From: an uncultured bacterium
GTDB lineage: Bacteria > Bacillota > Clostridia > Lachnospirales > Lachnospiraceae
NCBI GenBank assembly: GCA_947177425.1
Contig: CAMWUN010000010.1
Coordinates: 19,672-83,671 of the forward strand
Direction: 5' to 3'
Length of the DNA: 64,000 nucleotides
Shown here: piece by piece, positions 15,470 through 24,258 of the stretch
Position numbering within the stretch: the first letter of the stretch is position 1
How the letters are laid out: every line of letters starts with the position of its first letter
Translations under genes and position numbers: made by a program
Notes under the pieces: model-generated
The model's database searches: none
Told to the model about the DNA's origin: nothing
The model's input: the letters and a program-made list of their open reading frames with translations, nothing else

Positions 15470-17779
15470 ATGTTTGAAAAACTGAAAGAGTATTGCGTCC
15501 AGGGCGCAAAGGTGTATTTCACTTATGAAGGAACCCATGATGCAGGGGTAAGGCCCTGTGTGGAGGTGATTAACGAAAACATTTTTAATGTATTTGTTGA
15601 CTATGCCGGTACGGGTCATTGTACAAGAGCCATTGAGGGTGAACTTGGAGAAAGGCTCAATGCCGGAGCAGAAGGGGATTTACAGAAACTGGAAAGTGTG
15701 TCACATGAGGAGGCAGGGGTTGTCATTAAGACAAAGGAAATGACTGCTGTAGTCAGTGACGGTTTCAAGGTTGATTTCTATGACGCTGACGGAAATCTGT
15801 TAAGCGCTGCTTATCAGGGAAAAAGGAAAAGCGGCACAAGGGTAAGCGAGGAGGCTCTTGCCCTGCTTGCAGAGGAAGGCCACGAGGTGTCGGGCGTGGC
15901 AAATGACCATAAGATTCAGGAATTAAGATGCCTGGATGCCGGGGACTGCATCTATGGACTGGGGGACAAAACCGGATTTTTAAATAAAAGGCACTATGAG
16001 TATGAAATGTGGAATACGGATAATCCGGATCCCCAGGAGGATAACTTCAAGGCTCTTTATAAAAGTATCCCATTTATGATGGTTCTTGGGGAAAAGGGAG
16101 TTTACGGTATTTTCTTTGACAATCATAACAGGACATTCTTTGATTTGGGAAAAGAAAACAACGACTATTATATGTTTGGCGCAGAGGCAGGAAATCTGGA
16201 TTACTATTTTATTGGAGGAAAGAGCCTTAAGGATGTGATTTCGGGTTATACTTATCTGACAGGCCGCGCTCCCATGCAGCAGATGTGGACGCTTGGCTAC
16301 CATCAGTCAAGGTGGGGATATGATTCGGAGGAGGAAATCCGTGGTATTGCCCGTAAGATGAGGGAGCACGGATTGCCCTGCGACTGCATCCATTTTGACA
16401 TTGACTATATGGATCACTTTAAAGTCTTTACATGGAACAAGGAAAGATACAAAGACGGCGCAAAGGTAATCTCAGATTTTAAAGATATGGGAATTAAGGC
16501 GGTTACGATTATCGATCCCGGCGTTAAGGTAGAGAAAGACTATTATGTTTATGAAGAAGGGGTAAAAGAAGGATATTTTGCCAAGACCCCGGATGGTGAA
16601 ATTTATGTCAATCAGGTGTGGCCGGGGGATGCGGTATATCCCGATTTCGGGAATCCCAATGTGCGCAAATGGTGGGGAGAGAAGCAGAAGTTCCTGATAG
16701 ATATGGGAGTGGCCGGGGTGTGGAATGACATGAACGAACCTGCAAGCTTTAGAGGGCCGCTGCCAGACGATGTGGTATTTACCGATGAAGAGCAAAAATC
16801 CTGTCACGCGCAGGTACACAATATTTACGGTCACAACATGGCAAAGGCCACTTATGAGGGATGGAAAGAACAGACAGGCAGGCGCCCCTTTGTAATTACG
16901 AGAGCCTGCTACAGCGGTTCCCAGAAATATACCACAGCATGGACAGGGGATAACCACAGCATCTGGGCCCATATCCGCATGGCGATTCCCCAACTCTGCA
17001 ATCTGGGCATGTCGGGGATGAACTTTGCCGGTACGGATGTAGGGGGCTTTGGAAGCGACAGCACGCCGGAGTTGTTTGCAAGGTGGATGCAGATAGGATG
17101 CTTTTCCCCGTTATTCCGTAACCACTGCGCGTTGGGATGCAGGATGCAGGAGCCATGGCAGTTCGGGGAGGAAGTCCTTGCCATCAGCAAAAAGTACATC
17201 AGTCTGCGCTATGAACTACTCCCCTATATCTATGATTTAATGCGGGAAACGGAGCAGACCGGAATTCCCATGGTGCGTCCGCTGGTTCTGGAATATGACA
17301 GGGATGAAAACGTCAAAAACAGGAATGATGAGTTCATGCTGGGAGACAGGATATTAATTGCGCCGGTAGTAGAACAGGGCGCCAGGGAAAAGCTGGTTTA
17401 TCTTCCGGAGGGAATCTGGTATGATTACTGGACTGGCAAGCGCGTGGAGGGAGGCTACTTTTTTGTAAGGGAAGCGCCTCTGGATGTATGTCCCATGTAT
17501 GTGAAGGCAGGAGCCGTTATCCCCAAATATCCCGTGAGAATGTATGTGGGAGAGGACAAGGACGATTGTCTGATTCTGGAAGCCTATCCCGGGGAAGGGA
17601 CCTATGTCCACTATCAGGACAACGGAGAGGACTTCGGGTACCGTGAAGGGGCTTACAATGAGTACAGGATGGTAAACCGGGACGGTAAAGTGGATGTGGA
17701 AAAGATTCATGATGGATATAAGGAATATGGAAAAATAGAAATAAAGAAAGCAGGAATCACAGACGCGGAAATGGGGTAA
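15470..17779 (+). CDS. Glycoside hydrolase family 31 alpha-glucosidase
   Basis: The 769-residue enzyme has an N-terminal beta-sandwich (about 1-230), a TIM barrel and C-terminal beta domains, the normal GH31 layout. The nucleophile is Asp420 in WNDMNEP and the acid/base probably Asp494 in WTGDN; FDIDYMDHF and NFAGTDVGGF line the pocket. No signal peptide is seen, so it acts in the cytoplasm, splitting alpha-glucosides (maltooligosaccharides or isomaltose-type). The start at 15470 follows AAGGAGAGG; an ATG 30 bases upstream lacks an RBS. An MBL-fold gene follows after three bases. Confidence 0.93.
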   Translation: MFEKLKEYCVQGAKVYFTYEGTHDAGVRPCVEVINENIFNVFVDYAGTGHCTRAIEGELGERLNAGAEGDLQKLESVSHEEAGVVIKTKEMTAVVSDGFKVDFYDADGNLLSAAYQGKRKSGTRVSEEALALLAEEGHEVSGVANDHKIQELRCLDAGDCIYGLGDKTGFLNKRHYEYEMWNTDNPDPQEDNFKALYKSIPFMMVLGEKGVYGIFFDNHNRTFFDLGKENNDYYMFGAEAGNLDYYFIGGKSLKDVISGYTYLTGRAPMQQMWTLGYHQSRWGYDSEEEIRGIARKMREHGLPCDCIHFDIDYMDHFKVFTWNKERYKDGAKVISDFKDMGIKAVTIIDPGVKVEKDYYVYEEGVKEGYFAKTPDGEIYVNQVWPGDAVYPDFGNPNVRKWWGEKQKFLIDMGVAGVWNDMNEPASFRGPLPDDVVFTDEEQKSCHAQVHNIYGHNMAKATYEGWKEQTGRRPFVITRACYSGSQKYTTAWTGDNHSIWAHIRMAIPQLCNLGMSGMNFAGTDVGGFGSDSTPELFARWMQIGCFSPLFRNHCALGCRMQEPWQFGEEVLAISKKYISLRYELLPYIYDLMRETEQTGIPMVRPLVLEYDRDENVKNRNDEFMLGDRILIAPVVEQGAREKLVYLPEGIWYDYWTGKRVEGGYFFVREAPLDVCPMYVKAGAVIPKYPVRMYVGEDKDDCLILEAYPGEGTYVHYQDNGEDFGYREGAYNEYRMVNRDGKVDVEKIHDGYKEYGKIEIKKAGITDAEMG

Positions 17780-17782
17780 AGT

Positions 17783-18544
17783 ATGAGCAGGGTGACATAT
17801 CTGTACCACAGCGGTTTTGCGGTGGAATTGCAGGAGAGGATGCTTATCTTTGACTACTATGACCCTGACCAGACCGGGGACAGGGTGTATAGCGGCCGTA
17901 AAAATGCGCCTGTGGTGCCGGAGGGTAAGCAGTTAATTATGTTTTTCAGCCATAAGCACCCGGATCATTTCCAGCTATCTGCAGTCAGGTGGGCGGAAAA
18001 AGTATCTCCTAATCCCATATACTTTCTGGGAAATGATATCAGACTCAATGCAAACTATCTGGAAAGGAAGGGACTGTCTGCCCTCATTTTAGAGCGCATG
18101 AACCGGATGGCAGCAGGAGGGGGTTATGAAAGTCCCCGAAAAGACTTTCGGGTTGAGACGCTGCGTTCCACCGACCAGGGAGCCGCCTTTTTGGTGTATA
18201 CGGAAGGGACAGCCATCTACCACGCAGGTGATTTAAACGACTGGCGCTGGGAAGGGGAATCAGAGGAATGGAATACCCGGATGGCCCGGGATTACAAAAA
18301 AGAAATTGATAAAATTGCCGGAAAACATTTTGACATGGCATTTGTCCCGCTGGATCCCAGACAGGAAGGCAATTATCACCTTGGCATGGACTATTTTTTA
18401 CAGAATGTGGATGTGGATAAAGTTTTTCCTATGCATATGTGGGATGACTATGATGTGATACAAAGATATAAACAGACAGAAACGGGAAGCCTTTTTGCGG
18501 AAAAGATTGTAGACGTTTCAGACAAAAACAGAGAATTTTCATAA
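17783..18544 (+). CDS. MBL-fold metallohydrolase
   Basis: The 253-residue protein begins with a beta-strand pair (VTYLYHSGFAVEL, MLIFDYY) and carries the metal-binding motif SHKHPDHF (HxHxDH class) and a second ligand region YHAGDLNDW, with a late His in FPMHMWDDYD. It belongs to the UlaG/beta-lactamase-like branch of hydrolases. It starts three bases after the GH31 gene, with GGGG-rich sequence as RBS, so co-expression is likely, although no common pathway is evident. The substrate cannot be assigned. Confidence 0.87.
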   Translation: MSRVTYLYHSGFAVELQERMLIFDYYDPDQTGDRVYSGRKNAPVVPEGKQLIMFFSHKHPDHFQLSAVRWAEKVSPNPIYFLGNDIRLNANYLERKGLSALILERMNRMAAGGGYESPRKDFRVETLRSTDQGAAFLVYTEGTAIYHAGDLNDWRWEGESEEWNTRMARDYKKEIDKIAGKHFDMAFVPLDPRQEGNYHLGMDYFLQNVDVDKVFPMHMWDDYDVIQRYKQTETGSLFAEKIVDVSDKNREFS

Positions 18545-18567
18545 AAAAATAATTTTTGCACATAATA
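18539..18567 (+). promoter_or_regulatory. SigG/SigF-like promoter for spoVAE
   Basis: TCATA (18539-18543), 17 bp and CATAATA (18561-18567). The -10 is identical to that before spoVAA, and the -35 differs from GHATR only at the first base. Confidence 0.45.
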
Positions 18568-18613
18568 ATCCATGAAAACAATCCGGCTAAGGAACGCCGT
18601 CAAGGAGGTTATC

Positions 18614-18970
18614 ATGGATTATTTTAATGCATTCTGGGTAGGCGGGCTTATCTGTGCGCTGGTTCAGATATTAATGGAAAAAACGAAAATGATGCCCGGG
18701 CGCATTATGGTGCTGCTGGTATGCTTAGGTGCAGTCATAGGCGTTTTCGGGTGGTATCAGCCTTTTGTGGAATTTGCAGGCGCAGGAGCATCGGTGCCCC
18801 TGCTGGGATTTGGCAATGTACTGATGAAAGGCGTAAAGGAAGCGGTAGACCAGGAGGGATTTATGGGGCTGTTTTCCGGCGGCTTTAAGGCGGGGGCCGT
18901 GGGAACATCGGCTGCGCTGGTTTTTGGCTATCTGGCAAGTCTGATATTCAATCCCAAGATGAAGAAATAA
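18614..18970 (+). CDS. spoVAE: Stage V sporulation protein AE
   Basis: This 118-residue membrane protein has the SpoVAE pattern: MDYFNAFWVGGLICALVQIL, KMMPGRIMVLLV, FAGAGASVPLLGFG and a final FGYLASLIFNPK, with about four spans. In Bacillus, SpoVAC and SpoVAE form the membrane part of the dipicolinate channel with SpoVAD outside. The ATG at 18614 follows AAGGAGG; an earlier in-frame ATG at 18572 has no RBS and is rejected. It is separated from spoVAD by about 15.5 kb and from spoVAAB by about 8.7 kb, although the three usually sit in one operon. Confidence 0.93.
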   Translation: MDYFNAFWVGGLICALVQILMEKTKMMPGRIMVLLVCLGAVIGVFGWYQPFVEFAGAGASVPLLGFGNVLMKGVKEAVDQEGFMGLFSGGFKAGAVGTSAALVFGYLASLIFNPKMKK

Positions 18971-19000
18971 TTTTACAGCCGCCTTTATACGCATGTATAC

Positions 19001-19061
19001 AAAAAAGCCGCCTGTCAGTGTAGTTTCCTATAAGGAATTACACCAACAGGCGGCAGTTCTT
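19001..19061. terminator. Bidirectional terminator between spoVAE and a chemoreceptor gene
   Basis: GCCGCCTGT (19007-19015) pairs perfectly with ACAGGCGGC (19046-19054), with further pairing inside. An A-run precedes it and a T-run follows, so it can end both converging transcripts. Confidence 0.8.
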
Positions 19062-19155
19062 TTGCTATGGAATTTGCTGTATGAAGATTTCTTACAGTTT
19101 ACTTTAATGGTGTCTGCCATAAGTATTTACAATTCCTGAGGCTTATGGCGGAATG

Positions 19156-21177
19156 TCACCTGTGATATTGGAAATTCCCAAGCAGGTCTTTGAGCAGGTC
19201 GGCCTGGCTGGACAGTTCTTCCGATGCCGCCGCGCTTTCCTGGGAAGTTGCAGAGTTGGACTCCACAACGGATGCTATCTGGTTGATGCCCTCTGTGATC
19301 TGGGCGGCAGCTTCCGCCTGATTGTCTGAGGCAGCCGCAATTTCTGTGATAGATTCGTTGACCATCCTTGCATTATCCACAACGGCAAGCAGGGATTCGG
19401 CTGTAGACTGGGTCAGCCTGGTTCCTTCCTCCACCGCCGCAATTGAGTTTTGGATTAAATCTTTTGTGTTTCTGGCAGCTTCCGAACTCTGGTCGGAGAG
19501 AATGCCCACCTGTGTGGCAACCACTGCAAATCCTTTGCCGGCTTCCCCGGCCCGTGCGGCTTCGATGGATGCATTTAATGCGAGAAGGTTGGTCTGGTCG
19601 GCAATTTCCTCAATACTGCTGATAATTTCAGCAATTTTGTTGGATGACTCCCTGATTTTGACCATGGCATCCGTATTCCGTTTCATCTGCTCATTGCTGT
19701 CAATGACCTGATTATTCATGGTGTCAACGATGGTTCTTACTTTTTCTGCATTCTGGGCATTGATGCGGATTTTCTCTGAAATATCCGTAATGGTAGCCGT
19801 CAACTCTTCGATGGCACTTGCCTGGTCTGTGGCGCCTTCTGCAAGGGACTGCGCAGCGCCGGCCAGATCCGTGGCTCCCTTCTGGACGCTTTCCGCATTG
19901 CTGTCAATGTTTCTCATGGCGTTATTTAAAGAAGCGACAATCCCCCGGAAGGATTCGCTGATTTGTGCAAAATCTCCCTTATAAGTTTCATCAATGGAGA
20001 TTTTAAAGTTTCCGGCGGACAGTTCTTCCAAATGACGGCTGATATCGGCAATTACTGTGTTCAAATCCTGAATCGTCCCGGAAAGGCTGTCCATCAGCAG
20101 GGCTGTCTCATCATTTGTCTCCGGTATGGGTGCAGCGGAATGTAAATCCCCTGCGGCTAAAAGTTTCAGACGTTCAACAGATGTAACAATCGGTTTTGCA
20201 ACTGCTTTACCTAAACTTATCCCATTTTTGATTCCGATGAAAGTGAAGATGATGACAGCAGCAACAGTAAAAATCAGGGACAGGAAAAATTTACCCAGAA
20301 AATTGTTTCTAACTGCGGCAACGCCGATGCTCCATCCGTCGGTACCGGGAACCGGGGAGTATGCCACTACCTTCGTCACGCCGCCATAAGAATAGGTGCC
20401 GACACCGTCCTGGCCGGCCACCATTTTTTTACAGATATTGCTGAAATCTTTAAGCTTGGGATCCGTATTTCCCAGGTTAATGCAGTCTTCCACGCCGACA
20501 ACTTCTGAATTGATGTCTGCGATGGTGATTCCCTGTGCATTAATCATGAAAGCAGTACCCCCTTCGCCTACCTGTATGGAACGCATGATATCGTTGAGAT
20601 ACTCGCCGTTTGGCACATAGACAACCACGCCTACCGGAGTGGTGTGGGGGATGCCGCCCTCCCACAAAGGCGCGGCCACTGCAAAAGATACGGCATTCGT
20701 AATATCACTGTATACTGGTGTGGAAATATAGGTATTTCCTTTCATACCTTCTTTGAAGTAATCCCTGTCAGACAAATCCTGCCCTGTCAGTACGTCAATG
20801 CCGTTACTGTCGAGAAGGAAACCGCCGTCAAAATTGTGGTCCTTAATTCTCTGGTTCAGGATGTCGCCCTTTTCCTCTGCGGACTTTTCGGGATCCGCAA
20901 GCCGGGCAATACTGCCTGTCTCATAAGCAACTTTCACGTAGGTGTCTAATGCGGCGGCTACATAATCGGCTGCAATGTTGGAAGCGTCATTGATACTTTC
21001 CGAAACCGCACTGATAGAAGAAATATAGTTTAAGACAGATGTAATGACACCCAGCACAATACAGCTTACGATGATTACCTGTCCGAATCGTCTGGAGATT
21101 TTCTTCTCAATACCTATAAACTGCGTATGATTACTCCCTGATTTTTTACGTGTGCCATCCCCATTTTCTTTTTGCAT
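19156..21177 (-). CDS. Methyl-accepting chemotaxis protein with double-Cache sensor
   Basis: The 673-residue receptor has a short basic cytoplasmic start, TM1 (about 30-52), a ~250-residue extracellular domain with dCache features ([44 protein letters not shown]), TM2 (about 295-317), a HAMP domain, and a methyl-accepting domain whose hairpin tip is [22 protein letters not shown]. dCache domains bind amino acids and other small ligands. The start at 21177 follows GAGGG; a start 12 bases earlier is possible. It is convergent with spoVAE and divergent from the M24 peptidase, with a 200-base structured leader. Confidence 0.93.
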   Translation of the reverse strand: MQKENGDGTRKKSGSNHTQFIGIEKKISRRFGQVIIVSCIVLGVITSVLNYISSISAVSESINDASNIAADYVAAALDTYVKVAYETGSIARLADPEKSAEEKGDILNQRIKDHNFDGGFLLDSNGIDVLTGQDLSDRDYFKEGMKGNTYISTPVYSDITNAVSFAVAAPLWEGGIPHTTPVGVVVYVPNGEYLNDIMRSIQVGEGGTAFMINAQGITIADINSEVVGVEDCINLGNTDPKLKDFSNICKKMVAGQDGVGTYSYGGVTKVVAYSPVPGTDGWSIGVAAVRNNFLGKFFLSLIFTVAAVIIFTFIGIKNGISLGKAVAKPIVTSVERLKLLAAGDLHSAAPIPETNDETALLMDSLSGTIQDLNTVIADISRHLEELSAGNFKISIDETYKGDFAQISESFRGIVASLNNAMRNIDSNAESVQKGATDLAGAAQSLAEGATDQASAIEELTATITDISEKIRINAQNAEKVRTIVDTMNNQVIDSNEQMKRNTDAMVKIRESSNKIAEIISSIEEIADQTNLLALNASIEAARAGEAGKGFAVVATQVGILSDQSSEAARNTKDLIQNSIAAVEEGTRLTQSTAESLLAVVDNARMVNESITEIAAASDNQAEAAAQITEGINQIASVVESNSATSQESAAASEELSSQADLLKDLLGNFQYHR

Positions 21178-21316
21178 AATAACCCTCATTTCTGCGCTGC
21201 TGTCAAATTAACGTGTAGTTTTTTGCTGAAAGAAACTGTGCAGAAATAAATTTATCTTTTGGGGCTTATAAACTTATTTATGAATAGTTCCTGATTTTAT
21301 GCCGGATGAACATATG

Positions 21317-21346
21317 TCAGGCAGCGCGCAGCTTCTGCTCATCCAT
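21317..21346 (-). other. Possible nine-residue leader peptide in a structured leader
   Basis: In the chemoreceptor leader, AAAGGAG precedes an ATG opening MDEQKLRAA and a stop. The same stretch can fold: GGATGA pairs with TCATCC and encloses GCAG/CTGC. It may be an untranslated structured leader instead. Confidence 0.25.
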
Positions 21347-21404
21347 TAATCTCCTTTCCTGAAAAATATCCCATGGTCGCCTATAAGGAAAAAATAATAA
21401 GTTT

Positions 21405-21457
21405 ATTATAACAAATTTGAGTGAGGGTTTCTACTTTTTTTTTGTATGTGGTATACT
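21405..21457. promoter_or_regulatory. Divergent promoters of the chemoreceptor and the M24 aminopeptidase
   Basis: The minus strand has TAGAAA (21433-21428), 17 bp, TATAAT (21410-21405). The plus strand has TATACT (21452-21457) with a weak -35 at 21429-21434, so the two -35 regions coincide. The plus-strand start site would lie downstream of an alternative ATG-like start at 21421, which supports 21502 as the real start. Confidence 0.45.
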
Positions 21458-21501
21458 ATATCCGTGTGAAAAATAAATTACAGAACAGGAAAACAGGTCA
21501 T

Positions 21502-23307
21502 ATGATACAGGAAAGACTAAGCAGACTTAGGGAAAATATGCAGAAAGCCGGGATAGACTGGTATCTGATTCCCACATCGGATTATCACGACAGTGAGTAT
21601 GTCAGTGATTTTTTTATGGTGAGAAAATATTTCAGCGGCTTTACCGGCTCGGCAGGGACGCTGGCAGTGGGGCAGGAGGAAGCGGCTCTTTTTACCGACG
21701 GAAGGTACTTCATCCAGGCGGAAAAAGAACTGGCCGGGACAAAGATACGTCTGATGAAAACAGGGGAGAAAGGCGTTCCCACCCTGAAAGAGTATCTTGG
21801 CCTTTCTTTAAAGGAAGGGCAGGTTCTTGGATTTGACGGGAGAGTAGTCAAAGCGGACGATGCAAAGTCTTATGCAGAAATTGTAAATAAAAAACAGGGA
21901 AAGATTGTCTGGGACAGAGACATTGCCGGGGAAGTCTGGGAAGGACGTCCGGAACTTGTCCATGGTCCGGTTTTTGTACTGGAAGATGTATACAGCGGCG
22001 AGGGAGCTTTATCAAAAATTGGACGGGTACGGGAAAAGATGAAGGAAGAAGGGGCGGCCATGCATATATTGACTGCTCTGGACGATATTGCCTGGCTCTT
22101 AAATCTCAGGGGGGACGATGTAGCATGCTGCCCGGTAGCTCTGGCATATGCGGTGATTACCATGGAAAAAACGCTTCTTTTTGCCGGAGGGAACACAGGC
22201 GGCCTGGAGGTATGGAATTCAAGAGTGCGGCAATATCTGAAGGAAAATAAGGTGACGCTCCTTCCCTATGATGATTTTTACAGGTTTGTGCCCCAGATTC
22301 AGGAGGAAAAAGTACTGCTCTGTGGAGGCCGTATCAGTTACCGTCTGCTGAAAGAACTGCCGCCTTCCGTCACCCTGATTGACAGGCCAAACCCCACGGC
22401 GCTGATGAAAGCGGTGAAGAATCCCACAGAGATGGAAAACTTAAGGAAAGCCCATTTGAAGGACGGCATTGCCGTCACCCGTTTTATGTACTGGCTGAAA
22501 AAGAATGTGGGAAAGATTCCCATGACGGAGGTCAGTGCGGCGGCCCATCTGGAATCTCTGCGCAGACAGGAAGAACACTTTATCGAGCCAAGTTTCGAGA
22601 CAATCTGCGCTTATGGAGCAAACGGCGCCATCGTCCACTACAGTGCGGCGGCCGGTGCCTGCGCTGAAATCCGCCCGGAAGGGCTTCTCATGGTGGACAG
22701 CGGGGGCCATTATCTGGAAGGGACGACGGACATTACCAGAACCTTTGTCCTCGGCGGCATCACAAAAGAGATGAAGGAGCACTTTACCTTAGTGCTCCGG
22801 GCAATGCTGAATCTGAAAAGCACCAGATTCCTTCACGGGTGCAGGGGTGTGAACCTGGATATCCGGGCAAGGGAAATTTTCTGGGAGAGAGGGCTGGATT
22901 ACAAACACGGTACAGGACACGGCGTAGGCTATCTGCTGAATGTCCATGAGGGGCCCAACAGCTTCCGGTGGAGACTGATGCCGGATTATCAGGATAATGC
23001 GGTTCTTGAGGAGGGCATGGTGACTACCGACGAACCGGGTATTTATATCGAAGGAAGCCATGGGGTCAGGATAGAAAACGAACTTCTGTGCCGGAAAGGG
23101 GAAAGCAATGAAAACGGACAGTTTATGTATTTTGAGGATTTAACTTATGTGCCTGTTGACCTTGAGGGCGTGGAAGTCTCTCTTCTTGAGGAAAAAGACA
23201 AAGAGAGGCTGAACGCCTACCACAGGGAAGTGTTTGAAAAGCTGTCGCCTTATTTTGAAGGGGAAGAACTGAACTGGCTTAAGGAAGTCACCAGAGCAGT
23301 CACATAA
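21502..23307 (+). CDS. M24 family aminopeptidase (Xaa-Pro aminopeptidase)
   Basis: The 601-residue enzyme has two creatinase-like N-terminal domains and the pita-bread catalytic domain. Metal ligands are visible in MVDSGGHYLEGTTDITRT (two Asp), KHGTGHGVGY (His) and TDEPGIYIEGSHGVRIENE (two Glu), with VHEGP carrying a catalytic His. Three-domain enzymes of about 600 residues are typical Xaa-Pro aminopeptidases of Firmicutes and eukaryotes; they release N-terminal residues before proline. No signal peptide is present. The start MIQERLSRL fits the conserved beginning; sequence upstream contains the promoter. Confidence 0.92.
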   Translation: MIQERLSRLRENMQKAGIDWYLIPTSDYHDSEYVSDFFMVRKYFSGFTGSAGTLAVGQEEAALFTDGRYFIQAEKELAGTKIRLMKTGEKGVPTLKEYLGLSLKEGQVLGFDGRVVKADDAKSYAEIVNKKQGKIVWDRDIAGEVWEGRPELVHGPVFVLEDVYSGEGALSKIGRVREKMKEEGAAMHILTALDDIAWLLNLRGDDVACCPVALAYAVITMEKTLLFAGGNTGGLEVWNSRVRQYLKENKVTLLPYDDFYRFVPQIQEEKVLLCGGRISYRLLKELPPSVTLIDRPNPTALMKAVKNPTEMENLRKAHLKDGIAVTRFMYWLKKNVGKIPMTEVSAAAHLESLRRQEEHFIEPSFETICAYGANGAIVHYSAAAGACAEIRPEGLLMVDSGGHYLEGTTDITRTFVLGGITKEMKEHFTLVLRAMLNLKSTRFLHGCRGVNLDIRAREIFWERGLDYKHGTGHGVGYLLNVHEGPNSFRWRLMPDYQDNAVLEEGMVTTDEPGIYIEGSHGVRIENELLCRKGESNENGQFMYFEDLTYVPVDLEGVEVSLLEEKDKERLNAYHREVFEKLSPYFEGEELNWLKEVTRAVT

Positions 23308-23327
23308 GGGAAGATGAGTGGAAAAAT

Positions 23328-24137
23328 ATGATACCTACAGTTAATACAGATAAAAACGGAATTTTAAAAAGAATTACCTGCTTTGCGCTGGATATGGACG
23401 GGACGATCTACTTAGGCGACAGGTGGATTGAGGGCGCAAGGGATTTCCTGCGTGCGGTGGAAGCGGCCGGGAAAAAGTATGTGTTCCTGACCAACAATTC
23501 TTCCAAAGACCCACAGAGTTATATAAGGAAGCTTGGGAAGATGGGGCTGGAAATTAGCAGGGAAAAAATTGTCACATCGGGGATGGCCACGATTGATTAT
23601 CTTAAAAAGAACTTTCCTGGAAAGAGGGTTTATCTTTTGGGAAATGAGCTTTTGCAGGAGGAATTTCTGGAGGAGGGGATCGTTCTGGATGATAAAAGCC
23701 CGGAAGTGGCGGTGGCGGGGTTTGACACATCCCTTACCTACCGGAAAATGTGCATAATCTGCGATTTGGTAAGGGAGGGACTTCCCTATATTTCCACCCA
23801 CCCGGATTACAACTGTCCTACAGAAACCGGGTTTATCCCGGATGCGGGGGCCATCCATGCCTTTATCCATGCCTCGGCAGGACGTTACCCGGATCACATT
23901 ATTGGAAAGCCCAACAGTTATATCATGGACTATCTGGCACAGAAAGCCAGTGTGACGAAGGATAAGACAGCTATGGTGGGAGACAGACTGTATACGGATG
24001 TGGCGGCAGGGGTGAACAATGGCTATACAGGGATTCTTGTACTCAGCGGAGAAGCGGGAATGAAGGATGTGGAGGAATCGGAAGTGGTTCCCAGTCTGAT
24101 ATTTTCTTCTGTGAGAGAGATGATTCCCTTTTTGTAA
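23328..24137 (+). CDS. HAD-superfamily IIA phosphatase (NagD/pNPPase-like)
   Basis: A 269-residue protein with HAD motif I DMDGTIYLGD (nucleophile Asp in CFALDMDGT), motif II TNNSSKD, a C2a-type cap in the middle and motif III/IV GDRLYTDVAAG. HAD-IIA proteins dephosphorylate nucleotides, sugar phosphates or glycolytic side products; the true substrate is not set by sequence. It follows the M24 gene by 20 bases and probably shares its transcript. The 120 bases downstream are GC-rich with small hairpins. Confidence 0.9.
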   Translation: MIPTVNTDKNGILKRITCFALDMDGTIYLGDRWIEGARDFLRAVEAAGKKYVFLTNNSSKDPQSYIRKLGKMGLEISREKIVTSGMATIDYLKKNFPGKRVYLLGNELLQEEFLEEGIVLDDKSPEVAVAGFDTSLTYRKMCIICDLVREGLPYISTHPDYNCPTETGFIPDAGAIHAFIHASAGRYPDHIIGKPNSYIMDYLAQKASVTKDKTAMVGDRLYTDVAAGVNNGYTGILVLSGEAGMKDVEESEVVPSLIFSSVREMIPFL

Positions 24138-24258
24138 GGCCGGCACCCTCAATTGGAGAAGCGGCACACCGCCCTGTTGCGGCAGCCGCCCGCCTGCAGC
24201 GGGGGATGCCTGCAGAATGGGATTGGCAAAACACAGTAATTACAAAACAGGAGTGCAT

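Noticed and set aside
24138..24258. GC-rich hairpins between the HAD phosphatase and addB as a mobile repeat
   Set aside because: The stems are short and irregular and do not match the repeat families elsewhere in the window.
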